From the NCBI RefSeq assembly GCF_011302055.1, contig NZ_CP049871.1:392501-456500 (forward strand): a stretch of DNA of 64,000 bases, written 5' to 3'. Shown piece after piece: positions 55,846-64,000 of this stretch (position 1 is the first letter of the stretch; the number at the start of each line of letters is the position of its first letter). The notes beneath the pieces were generated by a model. The model searched no databases. It was given only the letters and a program-made list of their open reading frames with translations, and was not told the origin of the DNA. The DNA comes from Sphingomonas sinipercae (GTDB lineage Bacteria; Pseudomonadota; Alphaproteobacteria; Sphingomonadales; Sphingomonadaceae). Position numbers and translations under genes: made by a program.

Positions 55846-56483
55846 TGCGCGGACCCGTGCTTGTCCGGATGGGCGTCGGCGAAGGCGGGCAGGGCGTTGG
55901 CGCTCGCGTCCGCCCGCAACAGCGTCGGATAGGCGTCCAGCGGGACGTTGAACCGCCGCGCATTGTACATTTGCGGCACCAGGCAGACGTCGGCCAGCGT
56001 CGGCGTGTTGCCGAACAGGAAACCGCCGGAGCGCTGCTGCGCCATCGCCTCGAGCGCGGCGAACCCTTCTGTGATCCAGTGCGCGTACCAGGCGTCCTTG
56101 GCGGCCTCGTCCAGGTGCAGCGTGCCGGTGAGATATTTGAGTACGCGCAGATTGTTGAGCGGATGGATGTCGGACGCGATCGCCATTGCCATTGCCCGGA
56201 CGTGCGCACCGTCGCCAAGGTCGGCAGGGATCAGCCGCGGCTCGGGAAAGCGCTGGTCGAGGTAGACCATGATCGACAGGCTCTGGGTCAGCCGGCGGTC
56301 GTCGATCTCCAGCATCGGCACGAAGCCTTGCGGGTTGAGCGCCCGATACTCGACGCTTTTCTGCTCGCCGGCGCGCAGGTCGACCTGGCGGCTTTCATAG
56401 TCGACCTTCTTGAGGTTGAGGGCGATCCGCACGCGGTAAGCGGCGGACGAGCGGAAGTAATCATGAAGGACAGGACGCGGCAC
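55842..56483 (-). CDS. maiA: Maleylacetoacetate isomerase
   Basis: 213-aa zeta-class GST that isomerises maleylacetoacetate (tyrosine/homogentisate pathway) using glutathione. The N-terminal LHDYFRSSAAYRVRIALNLK contains the SSxxYRVR active-site signature, followed by NPQGFVPMLEIDDRRLTQSLSIMVYLDQRFP. GTG 56483 gives the canonical start. hmgA and fahA are not in the window. Ten bases separate it from the thioesterase gene. Confidence 0.92.
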   Translation of the reverse strand: MPRPVLHDYFRSSAAYRVRIALNLKKVDYESRQVDLRAGEQKSVEYRALNPQGFVPMLEIDDRRLTQSLSIMVYLDQRFPEPRLIPADLGDGAHVRAMAMAIASDIHPLNNLRVLKYLTGTLHLDEAAKDAWYAHWITEGFAALEAMAQQRSGGFLFGNTPTLADVCLVPQMYNARRFNVPLDAYPTLLRADASANALPAFADAHPDKHGSAQ

Positions 56484-56493
56484 GCGCCAATCT

Positions 56494-56913
56494 CTATCCG
56501 GCAATGAAGGGCGCGACAACGTCCCGCGGGACTCGCACCGGCCGCCCCGATGCCTTGTCGATAATCGCCCAGCCGGTCTTGGCCCGGACACAGGTGCGGC
56601 CGTCGTTGCCGGCGAATTCGACGAAGCGGTCGAACCGCGCGCCTTTGGGCGCTTCGCCGACCCAGGTGCGGCCGGTCACCCGGTCGCCTTCGACCGCGGC
56701 CCGAAGATAATCGATTTCATGCCGCACCACGACCCAGAAATAGGCCGCGTCATGCTCCGGCGCTGCCACCGATCGCCAGTGCGCGACGGCGATTTCCTGG
56801 ATCCACTGCACCCACACCGCATTATTGACGTGGCCAAGCTCGTCGATGTGCTCGGGCCGCGCGTCGAACGCCATTTCGAACGTCGGTGCAGTCGCCGGGC
56901 TGGCGGCCGTCAC
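56494..56913 (-). CDS. Acyl-CoA thioesterase, 4HBT hotdog fold
   Basis: 139 aa. HIDELGHVNNAVWVQWIQEIAVAHW carries the 4HBT/YbgC motif with the catalytic Asp/His context (ELGHVNN), followed by the RHEIDYLRAAVEGDRV strand pattern. Cytosolic, single hotdog domain; substrate range unknown. The GTG start overlaps the upstream peptidase stop (GTGA). Confidence 0.88.
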   Translation of the reverse strand: MTAASPATAPTFEMAFDARPEHIDELGHVNNAVWVQWIQEIAVAHWRSVAAPEHDAAYFWVVVRHEIDYLRAAVEGDRVTGRTWVGEAPKGARFDRFVEFAGNDGRTCVRAKTGWAIIDKASGRPVRVPRDVVAPFIAG

Positions 56914-58298
56914 TGGGCTGTCGGCTCGGCCGCGAACGCGCCGGCGATGCCCGCCCGCGCGATGAATGCGTCCAGTGCCGCTTCGGGTTTGGCATGGCGT
57001 CGGTCGAGCAGGACGGCAATGTCGCCGCGAAGCTTACCCCCGCCCTGCCGGCCAAGCTCGGCGAACCAGTCGGCGCGGGTCACCACGCCGTCGCTCCGGT
57101 TGCCGTCGATCAGCGCGCGGACGAACCTGCCGAAATCGCCGCCCGCCGCTTGCTCGGCAGCCAGCGCGATGATTGCCCCGCACGCGTAATATGCGCGAAA
57201 GTCGTCGGGCCGCGCGTAGGCGCTGGCGACGCCGCCGTTGCGCAGGAATGGCACGCACTCGGCCCGCGCCCGGCTCAGCCGCTTCTTCACTTCATAGGTG
57301 GGGTCCGCGGCCGCCATCGCCCGGAAAGCGAGCAGCTCGGCGCCGCCTTCGGTGATCCAGCTGTCGGCCGGGGTTTCGTACCGTACCGCCTGGCCCAGCC
57401 AGAAGTGCGCGGCTTCGTGGCTCACCAGCCAGCGGGCGTAATTGCCGACCGCCCGCTCGGGGTTCAGCGTCTGCTTGCCGCCGATGGTCATGACGACGGT
57501 CCCCGGCAACACGCTGCCGCCAAAGCTGACGCCGTCCTTTTCCGCGCCGCCCCACGACACCATCACCATCGGCTTGCCGATGGGCGCCGGGCCCAGTTGC
57601 TGGCGATAGCGGGCGAGCACGGGGGGCAGCTGCTCCAGCACGAAGGCCTGCAGCCACGTTGGCAACCGGTCGTCGATCACCGTCACCAGCGCTTCGCTTT
57701 CCTGCGGGCGGGCATTGCCGAACAGCACATAAGCGTCGGCGTCGTCGACCACCGCCGCGTCGGTCCGCTGCCCCAGGAACAGCACGTCTCCGGCCCGGTC
57801 GCGAAACTCGATATGGGTCGGCCGCTCGGCCCCGGGCAGCTTCTCCGATTCCGGCGACGCTTCGATCGCCGCGCTCCGCGAGGGCATCGGCACAAGCTTG
57901 AATTGGGACGTGTACAGCGCGACCGCACCGCCGCTGAACGCCAGCGCCGCGTCATAGCCCGCTTCGATATCCTCGGTGAACGGGACGAACGACAGCCGCA
58001 CCTCGCGCGGGACGTTGCCTCTGGCCGCGACCAGCGCGTCATAATCGCCGATCCGCTGCAAGGTCGCGCCCGGCGTCTCGACCCGCACCGTTCGAAGCCG
58101 CCACGACTGCTTGCTTTCGCGCGGCAGCACCGACTTGGCGAATACCCAGACCGGCGCGTCCTGCTTCAACTCCAGTGCCGCGCTCCAGCGGTTGCCGTCG
58201 CGCACCACCGCGACGTCCGCCACCGGCGCCCGTTCGGGCGGCGCCGAAGCGGCGACAAGGGCCAGCGCCAGCAGCGGAAGCATTGCGCGCACCCGCAT
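56910..58298 (-). CDS. Exported gluzincin-like metallopeptidase
   Basis: 462 aa with signal peptide MRVRAMLPLLALALVAASA. The segment WLVSHEAAHFWLGQ gives HExxH, and a Glu lies 18 residues after the second His (ITEGGAE), the HExxH-x18-E zinc site of M1-type gluzincins. The N-terminal beta-rich part and the helical C-terminal part resemble a reduced M1 layout, but the GAMEN substrate motif was not seen, so it may be non-aminopeptidase. ATG overlaps the S9 peptidase stop (ATGA). Confidence 0.72.
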   Translation of the reverse strand: MRVRAMLPLLALALVAASAPPERAPVADVAVVRDGNRWSAALELKQDAPVWVFAKSVLPRESKQSWRLRTVRVETPGATLQRIGDYDALVAARGNVPREVRLSFVPFTEDIEAGYDAALAFSGGAVALYTSQFKLVPMPSRSAAIEASPESEKLPGAERPTHIEFRDRAGDVLFLGQRTDAAVVDDADAYVLFGNARPQESEALVTVIDDRLPTWLQAFVLEQLPPVLARYRQQLGPAPIGKPMVMVSWGGAEKDGVSFGGSVLPGTVVMTIGGKQTLNPERAVGNYARWLVSHEAAHFWLGQAVRYETPADSWITEGGAELLAFRAMAAADPTYEVKKRLSRARAECVPFLRNGGVASAYARPDDFRAYYACGAIIALAAEQAAGGDFGRFVRALIDGNRSDGVVTRADWFAELGRQGGGKLRGDIAVLLDRRHAKPEAALDAFIARAGIAGAFAAEPTAQ

Positions 58299-60358
58299 CA
58301 GTCGACCTCGGTCAGGACGAAGGCATAGGTCTCCGCGATTTCCTTGAGATGTTCCCACCGTCCCGACTTGCCGCCGTGCCCCGCACCCATATTGATCTTG
58401 AGCAGCAGCAGGTTGTCGTCCGTTTTCATCTCGCGCAACTTCGCTGCCCACTTGGCCGGTTCCCAATAAGTGACGCGCGGGTCGTTTAGCCCGCCGGTGA
58501 TCAGCATCGGCGGATAATCCTGGCGCTTCACATTGTCGTAAGGGCTGTAGCTCCGGATCAGCTCGAACGCGGCCTTGTCGGTGATCGGGTTGCCCCACTC
58601 CGGCCACTCGCCGGGGGTGAGCGGAAGCGTGTCATCCAGCATCGTGTTGAGCACGTCGACGAACGGGACGTCGGCGACCACGGCGCCCCACAGCTCGGGA
58701 TTGCTGTTGGCCACGACCCCCATCAGCTCGCCGCCGGCCGACCCGCCGTTGATCGCAATCCGCCCCGGCCTGGTGAACCCGGCGTCGACCAGGCCTTTCG
58801 CCGCATCGACGAAGTCGTTGAAGCTGTTGTTGCGCTTGGTCAGCTTGCCGTCGAGGAACCAGTTGTAGCCAAGGTCGTCGCCGCCGCGGATGTGGGCGAT
58901 GGCAAAGGCCCAGCCGCGGTCGAGCAGGCTGATGCGCGTGGTCGAAAAACCGGGCGGAATGGAGATTCCGTAAGCGCCATAGGCGTAGAGGAAGAGCTTG
59001 CCCTGGCCGTCCTTTTCGAAGCCCTTCTTGTAGACGACCGACACCGGCACGTGCTTGCCGTCGCGCGCCGGGACCATCAGCCGCTCGGTCGCATATTGCG
59101 ATCCGTCGTAGCCGGAGGGGATCTCCTGCTCCTTGAGCGCCTCAAGCTCCCCGCTGCCGGGATGATAGTCGTAGACGGTCAACGGCCGGACCATCGATGA
59201 ATAGGTCAGCCGGTACGCGTCCGGCGCGAATTCCGGGTTGCCGGCGAACCCGGCGCTGTAGCTTGCCTCGTCGAACGGCAGCCGGATTTCCTCGCCGGCG
59301 TAGGTCCGCAGCATCAGCTGGTCGAGCCCGTCGACCCGAAGCTGAAGCGCGATATGGTCGCGGTAAGCGGTGTGGCCGGTCAGGTAGACCCGGTCCGATC
59401 CCGGCATGACGGTCCGCCATTCGCCGGGATTGGCGATGTCGGCCTCCGCCAGCCGGAAGTTCACATGGTCGTCGTTCGTGACGATCCACAATTTCCCGTG
59501 CGCCGAATCCGGCGAATATTCGCGGCCTGCCTGGCGCGTCGCGATCAGCACCGGCTCGGCCAGCGGGTCGCCCGCCGGCACGAAGCGCACTTCGCTGGTC
59601 GTATTGTCGCCGGTGCCGATGAAGATCAGGCTGCGGTCCTGCGAATCGTCGATGCCGACCGAAAAGCCAAGGTCGTCGGTTTCCTCGTACAGCGTCTTGT
59701 CGTCTTCGACCGGCGTGCCCAGCCGGTGATAGCGCGCGCGATAGCTGCGCCACTGGTCGTTGACCTCGGTAAAGACGATCCCGGCATTGTCGCTGGCCCA
59801 CACCGGCGACCCGATGCCGACCTCGGTGATCGTCTCGATGTCCGCGCCCGTCGCCAGGTCGCGGATTCGAAGCACGAACCGCTCGGACCCGCTGTCGTCG
59901 ATCATCGTCGCCAGCAGCTTTCCATCCGGGCTGACCTCGAGCGCGCCGAGCCGGAAATAGTCCTTGCCCGCGGCCGCCGCCGGCTCGTCGAAGATTAACT
60001 GGTCATCGCCGCCGGCAACGGGCCTGCGCCACCACTGGCGGTATTGCGCGCCCGGCTCGAATTTCCACCAGTACAGCCAGTCGCCGTCGCGGATCGGGAC
60101 CGAGCTTTCGTCTTCCTTGATCCGCCCCTTCATCTCTTCGAACAATGCATCGACCAGCGCCGTGTGCGGCGCCTTCCACGCCTCGAAGTAAGCGTTCTCC
60201 GCCTTCAGGTATGACAGCACGTCTTCGTCGGTGACTTCCGGATACCCCTGGTCGCGAAGCCAGGCGTAAGGGTCGTCGACCGTGACTCCGTGGCGCTCGA
60301 ACGAATGCGGGCGCTGCTCGGCTTGCGGCGGGGCGGGGCGGTTGGCGGGTTTGTTCAT
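58298..60358 (-). CDS. ptrB: S9 family oligopeptidase (oligopeptidase B type)
   Basis: 686-aa serine peptidase. N-terminal seven-bladed propeller region (about 70-400) and a C-terminal alpha/beta-hydrolase domain with GGSAGGELMG (catalytic Ser, about 534), GGLNDPRV (Asp) and GAGHGGKSGR (His). DDPYAWLRDQ near the N-terminus is typical of prolyl-oligopeptidase/PtrB. There is no signal peptide. First gene of the six-gene minus-strand operon. Confidence 0.92.
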   Translation of the reverse strand: MNKPANRPAPPQAEQRPHSFERHGVTVDDPYAWLRDQGYPEVTDEDVLSYLKAENAYFEAWKAPHTALVDALFEEMKGRIKEDESSVPIRDGDWLYWWKFEPGAQYRQWWRRPVAGGDDQLIFDEPAAAAGKDYFRLGALEVSPDGKLLATMIDDSGSERFVLRIRDLATGADIETITEVGIGSPVWASDNAGIVFTEVNDQWRSYRARYHRLGTPVEDDKTLYEETDDLGFSVGIDDSQDRSLIFIGTGDNTTSEVRFVPAGDPLAEPVLIATRQAGREYSPDSAHGKLWIVTNDDHVNFRLAEADIANPGEWRTVMPGSDRVYLTGHTAYRDHIALQLRVDGLDQLMLRTYAGEEIRLPFDEASYSAGFAGNPEFAPDAYRLTYSSMVRPLTVYDYHPGSGELEALKEQEIPSGYDGSQYATERLMVPARDGKHVPVSVVYKKGFEKDGQGKLFLYAYGAYGISIPPGFSTTRISLLDRGWAFAIAHIRGGDDLGYNWFLDGKLTKRNNSFNDFVDAAKGLVDAGFTRPGRIAINGGSAGGELMGVVANSNPELWGAVVADVPFVDVLNTMLDDTLPLTPGEWPEWGNPITDKAAFELIRSYSPYDNVKRQDYPPMLITGGLNDPRVTYWEPAKWAAKLREMKTDDNLLLLKINMGAGHGGKSGRWEHLKEIAETYAFVLTEVD

Positions 60359-60406
60359 GCGAAGCGCTTTAGCGCCGGTGCGACCGATGGGAATGCCAAT
60401 GCTTGG

Positions 60407-61246
60407 CTAGGCCTTGCGGAAAATTGTCACGCGCATGTCGCTGCAGCGGTCGCGGTAGCGTTCATAGAGCGCGCGCGGATAGATTGCGTGATTGAGCAGA
60501 TAGTCCTCGGCCAGCACCGTCTCCATCCCGGCAGCGGCCATCACCCGGCCGACCTCGTCCCACTCGACATGGTCTTCCGCGGTCACGTGAATGTCGCCTT
60601 CGTCCCAGTCCTGCCGCGACAACCGCCGCCGCGCGCCCCGGAAATAGTTCAGCGGGTTGAGGTATTTGCGCCAGTCGCGCCTGCGCGCCAAATGCCAGAA
60701 TTCATCGTACACCGGATCGTGAAACCAGGATTGCGGACTCGGTTCATGGTCGATCACCACGACCCCGCCGGGCTTCGTGACTCGCGCCAGCTCGACGCAG
60801 GCAGCGAGGTAATCCGGAATGTGGTGGAGCACCGAATAGGTCGCGACCAGGTCAAAGGCGCCGTCCGGCAATCCGCCCAGGTCCCGGCCGTTCAGGTGGA
60901 ACGTCTCGACCGTCTGGTCCCGATATCGCTCGTCGATCAGGTCAAGGAAGCCGCGCGATACGTCCGCGGCCACCACCTCGGCCCCAAGCGCGTGCAGATG
61001 CTCGGTCAGGTTCCCCGACCCGCAGCCGAAATCGAGCGCGCGCAACGGGCCTTCCGCGCTCGTCGTCTTCGCCATCGCGGCTGCCAGCACGGATCGAATC
61101 CGCGCCTGCTCGACGTCGTTGAAGATTTCCCCGTGAAGCGAATCGTATCGGCGGGCGATCTGGTCGTGAACGGCGATGTTGCGGGCCACGTCCGGATGAG
61201 TCGCTGGCTCGTCGACGAATCCGATTTTCTCGCCGATCGTTCCCAT
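60407..61246 (-). CDS. Class I SAM-dependent methyltransferase
   Basis: 279 aa. The Rossmann core has ALDFGCGSGNLTEHL (motif I, about 70), VVAADVSRGFLDL (motif II acidic residue), FDLVATYSVLHHIPDY (motif IV) and RVTKPGGVVVIDHEP. The C-terminal part includes a basic segment (RRDWRKYLNPLNYFRGARRR). It fits a Methyltransf_11/UbiE-like small-molecule enzyme; the substrate is unknown. It lies 48 bases from the S9 gene and may lead that operon. Confidence 0.85.
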   Translation of the reverse strand: MGTIGEKIGFVDEPATHPDVARNIAVHDQIARRYDSLHGEIFNDVEQARIRSVLAAAMAKTTSAEGPLRALDFGCGSGNLTEHLHALGAEVVAADVSRGFLDLIDERYRDQTVETFHLNGRDLGGLPDGAFDLVATYSVLHHIPDYLAACVELARVTKPGGVVVIDHEPSPQSWFHDPVYDEFWHLARRRDWRKYLNPLNYFRGARRRLSRQDWDEGDIHVTAEDHVEWDEVGRVMAAAGMETVLAEDYLLNHAIYPRALYERYRDRCSDMRVTIFRKA

Positions 61247-61400
61247 CGGGGCACTGTGCCTGCGATGGGCGCCTGCTGCAATCGGCGGGGGCGGGCCGGG
61301 TCATCGACGCTTTTACTGTCCTACAGCAGCCTTCCCGTGCTTCACTGCGTGGTGGAAACTTGCCACCCAGGCCTGCCCGACCCGCGCACCGTCCTTCCTG

Positions 61401-61450
61401 CTTAAAGTCACGAAAATGGCACACGACCGCGTGACTTTAGTGACTTTAAG
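61401..61450. promoter_or_regulatory. Inverted/direct repeat array upstream of the M24 aminopeptidase
   Basis: CTTAAAGTCAC (61401-61411) is a perfect 11-bp inverted repeat of GTGACTTTAAG (61440-61450). A third copy, GTGACTTTAG (61431-61440), is in direct tandem with the latter. The array ends about 40 bases before the ATG at 61491 and is AT-rich against the surroundings. Best explained as a binding site for a dimeric regulator. The rest of 61247-61490 shows no gene. Confidence 0.55.
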
Positions 61451-61490
61451 CGCGCTTGTTGCGCCACGCGGGCGGGCGTAGTTAGCGCTC

Positions 61491-63284
61491 ATGTCCAGCT
61501 ACGCCGACCGCCTCAAAGCTCTTCGCGAGCAGCTCAAGTCCGACCGCCTCGACGGCTTTGTCGTCCCGCTCACCGACGAACATATGAGCGAATATATCGG
61601 CAGCTATGCGCAGCGCCTGGCGTGGCTGACCGGATTTCAGGGCTCCGCCGGCTCGGCGGTGGTGCTGCCGGAAGAAGCGGCGATCTTCACCGACGGCCGC
61701 TACACCTTGCAGGTCCGAAGCCAGGTCGACGGCAAGGATTGGTCTTACCAGTCGGTGCCGGAAACTAGCGTTGCCGACTGGCTCAAGGACCATGCGCCCA
61801 AAGGCGGCCGGATCGGCTACGACCCGTGGCTGCACACGCGCGACTGGGTCAAGAAAGCGCGCGAGAGCCTCGCCGGCCGCGGTGCGGAGCTGGTGGCGGT
61901 CGGGCAGAACCCGATCGACAAGGTCTGGGCCGACCGGCCTGAAGCGTCCAAGGCGACCCTGGACGTCCAGCCCGACGAATATGCCGGCAAGAGCTCGGCC
62001 GCAAAGCGCACCGAAATCGCCGATTGGCTGGCCGGCCACGGCGCCGACGCGGCGGTGCTGTCGGCGCTGGATTCGATTGCCTGGGCGTTTAACGTGCGCG
62101 GGCAGGACGTCGCCCATACGCCGGTTGCTCTGGCCTATGCCCTGGTCAATGCCGACGGCACCGCCGACCTGTTCGTCGCCGGTGAAAAGGTCGGCGCCGA
62201 CGTTCGCCAGCACCTTGGCAACGGGGTCCGGCTGCACGAGCGGAGCGACTTCGAACCGGCGCTGGCCCATCTTGCCGGAAAGACCGTGGCGGTCGATCCC
62301 GAGCGCGCCGTCGCGGCGATTTTCGATGCGCTTGAAAAGGCGGGCGCCAGGGTCATCGCCGTGCGCGACCCGACGGTGCTCGCCAAGGCGATCAAGAACA
62401 CGGTCGAGATTTCCGGGCAGAAGGCGGCGCAGGCCCGCGACGGGGCGGCGATCGCGCGCTTCCTCAAATGGGTCGATGAAGAGGCGCCCTCGGGGGAAGT
62501 CGACGAGCTGGTCGCTTCCGACCGGCTCGAAGCCTTCCGCAAGGAAAATGCCGAGCTTCGCGACCTGTCGTTTGACACCATTTCCGGCGCCGGCCCCAAT
62601 GGCGCCATCGTCCATTATCGCTCCGACGAGAGCACCAACCGAAAGCTTGAGCAGGGCACGCTCTATCTGGTCGATTCTGGGGGTCAGTACGTCGACGGGA
62701 CCACAGACATCACCCGCACCGTGCCGATCGGCACGCCGACGGACGAAATGCGGGACCGCTTTACCCGTGTGCTTCAGGGGCACATCGCCATCGACACGGC
62801 ACTGTTTCCAAAGGGCACGCGCGGCAGCCAGCTCGACAGCTTCGCGCGCCGGCCGCTGTGGGAAGCGGGGCTCGATTATGCCCACGGGACCGGCCACGGG
62901 GTCGGCAGCTTCCTGTCGGTTCATGAAGGCCCGCAGCGAATCTCGCCGGTCGGAAGCGCGCAATCGGGCGGCGACGAACCGCTGCAGCCCGGCATGATCC
63001 TTTCCAACGAGCCGGGATATTACAAGACCGGAGAGTATGGGATCCGCATCGAGAATCTCGTGCTGGTCGTCGACAAGCCGATCGATGGTGCGGAAAAGCC
63101 GATGCTCGGCTTTGAAACGCTGACCTTCGCGCCGATCGATCGCCGGCTGGTGGTCAAGGAGATGCTGTCGGCGCGCGAGCTCGAATGGCTCAATGCCTAT
63201 CATGCCAGGGTGCTCGAAAAGATCGGCCCGAAGCTTGAAGGCAGCGACCGCGAATGGCTCGAAGCGGCCTGTGCGCCGCTCTAA
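61491..63284 (+). CDS. pepP: M24 aminopeptidase P family protein (Xaa-Pro aminopeptidase)
   Basis: 597-aa dimetal peptidase removing N-terminal residues before Pro. Two creatinase-like N-terminal domains (about 1-300), then the pita-bread domain with metal ligands in VDSGGQYVDGTTDITRT (Asp, Asp), HGTGHGVGSFLSVHEGP (His), ILSNEPGYY (Glu) and GIRIENLVLV (Glu). The three-domain length matches the large eukaryote-like AMPP subtype. Its control region holds the repeat array. The stop overlaps the small convergent gene by 4 bases. Confidence 0.93.
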   Translation: MSSYADRLKALREQLKSDRLDGFVVPLTDEHMSEYIGSYAQRLAWLTGFQGSAGSAVVLPEEAAIFTDGRYTLQVRSQVDGKDWSYQSVPETSVADWLKDHAPKGGRIGYDPWLHTRDWVKKARESLAGRGAELVAVGQNPIDKVWADRPEASKATLDVQPDEYAGKSSAAKRTEIADWLAGHGADAAVLSALDSIAWAFNVRGQDVAHTPVALAYALVNADGTADLFVAGEKVGADVRQHLGNGVRLHERSDFEPALAHLAGKTVAVDPERAVAAIFDALEKAGARVIAVRDPTVLAKAIKNTVEISGQKAAQARDGAAIARFLKWVDEEAPSGEVDELVASDRLEAFRKENAELRDLSFDTISGAGPNGAIVHYRSDESTNRKLEQGTLYLVDSGGQYVDGTTDITRTVPIGTPTDEMRDRFTRVLQGHIAIDTALFPKGTRGSQLDSFARRPLWEAGLDYAHGTGHGVGSFLSVHEGPQRISPVGSAQSGGDEPLQPGMILSNEPGYYKTGEYGIRIENLVLVVDKPIDGAEKPMLGFETLTFAPIDRRLVVKEMLSARELEWLNAYHARVLEKIGPKLEGSDREWLEAACAPL

Positions 63285-63409
63285 GGCTTGGGCTTTTCGT
63301 CCGGTTTCAGGTCGCGCGCCTGCGCTTTGCGCCGCCGCAGGTTTTCGCGAAGCGCGGCCGCAAGCCGTTCTTCGCGCTTCTCTTTCTCGCCCATGATCGG
63401 CAGATGCAT
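63281..63409 (-). CDS. Small highly charged hypothetical protein
   Basis: 42 aa (or 37 aa from ATG 63394). After MHLPIMGEKEKREERL comes an Arg/Lys/Glu-rich single helix, AAALRENLRRRKAQARDLKP. Short proteins of this composition occur next to conserved genes in sphingomonads; the role is unknown. No clear ribosome site precedes either ATG. Convergent with pepP, overlapping by 4 bases. Confidence 0.5.
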   Translation of the reverse strand: MHLPIMGEKEKREERLAAALRENLRRRKAQARDLKPDEKPKP

Positions 63410-63484
63410 TAGGCGGCCCGCGCCCGCAAGCCGGGTTGACGGCCAAAGGCCGCACCGCCATAGGCGCGCCACCTCCGTAAAAGT

Positions 63485-63559
<75 letters not shown>

Positions 63560-63613
63560 TTTTCACGCACAAGCATCCCGGGTCATGCCGGGCATGGAAA
63601 TGACGGACCGCGC

Positions 63614-64000
63614 ATGACCTTCCGGGTCGAAGCGACGGACGCCGGCCAGGGCATCCGGATCGCGATCAGCGCCGAGGGCCGGAACGCGACTTACGTCCTC
63701 GCCGACACGCTGCAGCCCGACTTCCTGAATTTCTATGCCGAGCTTGCCCGCGATTTCGGCACCCGCCCGCCGCGCGCGCTGCTCCATCACCCGACCGACC
63801 ACGATCCCCGGTGGCGGCCGCTGCTGACCGAGAACGTCCATCCGCACATCCTCTCCGGCTATGGCGACCCGGCGGTGCTGAAGACGGACGATGGCTGGAT
63901 CCTGGTCGCCACGTCGAACGATGCGCCCGACGCTTTCCCGATCCTGCATTCCTCCGACCTCGACCAGTGGCGGCATGTCGGCTTCGCTTTCCCACGCAGC
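63614..64000 (+). CDS. GH43-like glycosidase, N-terminal part (cut by window end)
   Basis: 129 codons are visible and the frame is open at the window end. The start MTFRVEATDAGQGIRIAIS is followed by WILVATSNDAPDAFPILHSSDLDQWRHVGFAF, which matches the first propeller blade of GH43-type enzymes (WxxxxTSNDAPxAFPILxSxDLxxW). Arabinofuranosidase or xylosidase-type activity is possible, but catalytic residues beyond the window cannot be checked. ATG 63614 is the first in-frame start; the upstream site is weak. Confidence 0.6.
   Translation, partial: MTFRVEATDAGQGIRIAISAEGRNATYVLADTLQPDFLNFYAELARDFGTRPPRALLHHPTDHDPRWRPLLTENVHPHILSGYGDPAVLKTDDGWILVATSNDAPDAFPILHSSDLDQWRHVGFAFPRS

Overview
The window reads as a GC-rich chromosomal segment of an alphaproteobacterium, most likely a sphingomonad (Sphingomonadaceae). 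The basis is the protein sequences themselves: an RSH alarmone enzyme of bifunctional type, two large TonB-dependent receptors, cobST without cobN nearby, the bolA/J-domain neighbourhood, and an infA-maf-RNase-yacG cluster. It is dominated by housekeeping genes, with short accessory stretches. No rRNA, insertion sequence, prophage, CRISPR array or replication origin was recognised.

Layout. 1-9.3 kb: 3' part of a rel/spoT homologue, convergent malic enzyme maeB, then mutS and glnD as an overlapping pair. 9.3-15.2 kb: a TonB-dependent receptor with two unusual sequence additions, then infC and thrS. infC has no ATG/GTG/TTG start for its conserved N-terminus and seems to start at AUA. 15.3-19.1 kb: a membrane protein/XRE regulator pair, an exported hydrolase, exported MsrB and MsrA, a small islet with two frame-broken small ORFs, and tRNA-Phe. 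19.1-25 kb: yacG, a reduced RNase E/G, maf, infA, the proton-pumping pyrophosphatase hppA, thiL and nusB. 25-36.3 kb: epoxide-hydrolase-like enzyme, pirin, bolA, J-domain protein, a tight eight-gene detoxification-type operon with a divergent HxlR regulator, then cobS and cobT separated by an opposite-strand membrane gene. 36.4-43.9 kb: phytase-like esterase, rpmB, tadA, a CNNM/CorC transporter, two small membrane proteins, purD and xseA transcribed back-to-back with no gap, and a DUF2093 protein. 44-52.4 kb: a second TonB-dependent receptor with a sulfotransferase-like protein and a 2-oxoglutarate oxygenase, clpB behind a heat-shock-type promoter, an exported M15-type peptidase and a PHA-system protein. 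52.4-64 kb: adrenodoxin-type ferredoxin reductase, tRNA-Pro, a six-gene operon (S9 peptidase, gluzincin-like peptidase, thioesterase, maiA, class II aldolase, lldD), a methyltransferase, an M24 aminopeptidase, tRNA-Thr and the start of a GH43-like gene.

Genes are tightly packed: many neighbours overlap by 1-8 bases, and several convergent pairs overlap at their 3' ends. No wholly unknown multi-gene system stands out. The strongest candidates for follow-up are the AUA start of infC, the HxlR-controlled operon with its 9-bp operator-like palindrome, the receptor/sulfotransferase/oxygenase group, the repeat array upstream of the M24 peptidase, and the damaged islet beside tRNA-Phe. All functional calls come from reading motifs by eye; no database search was run.
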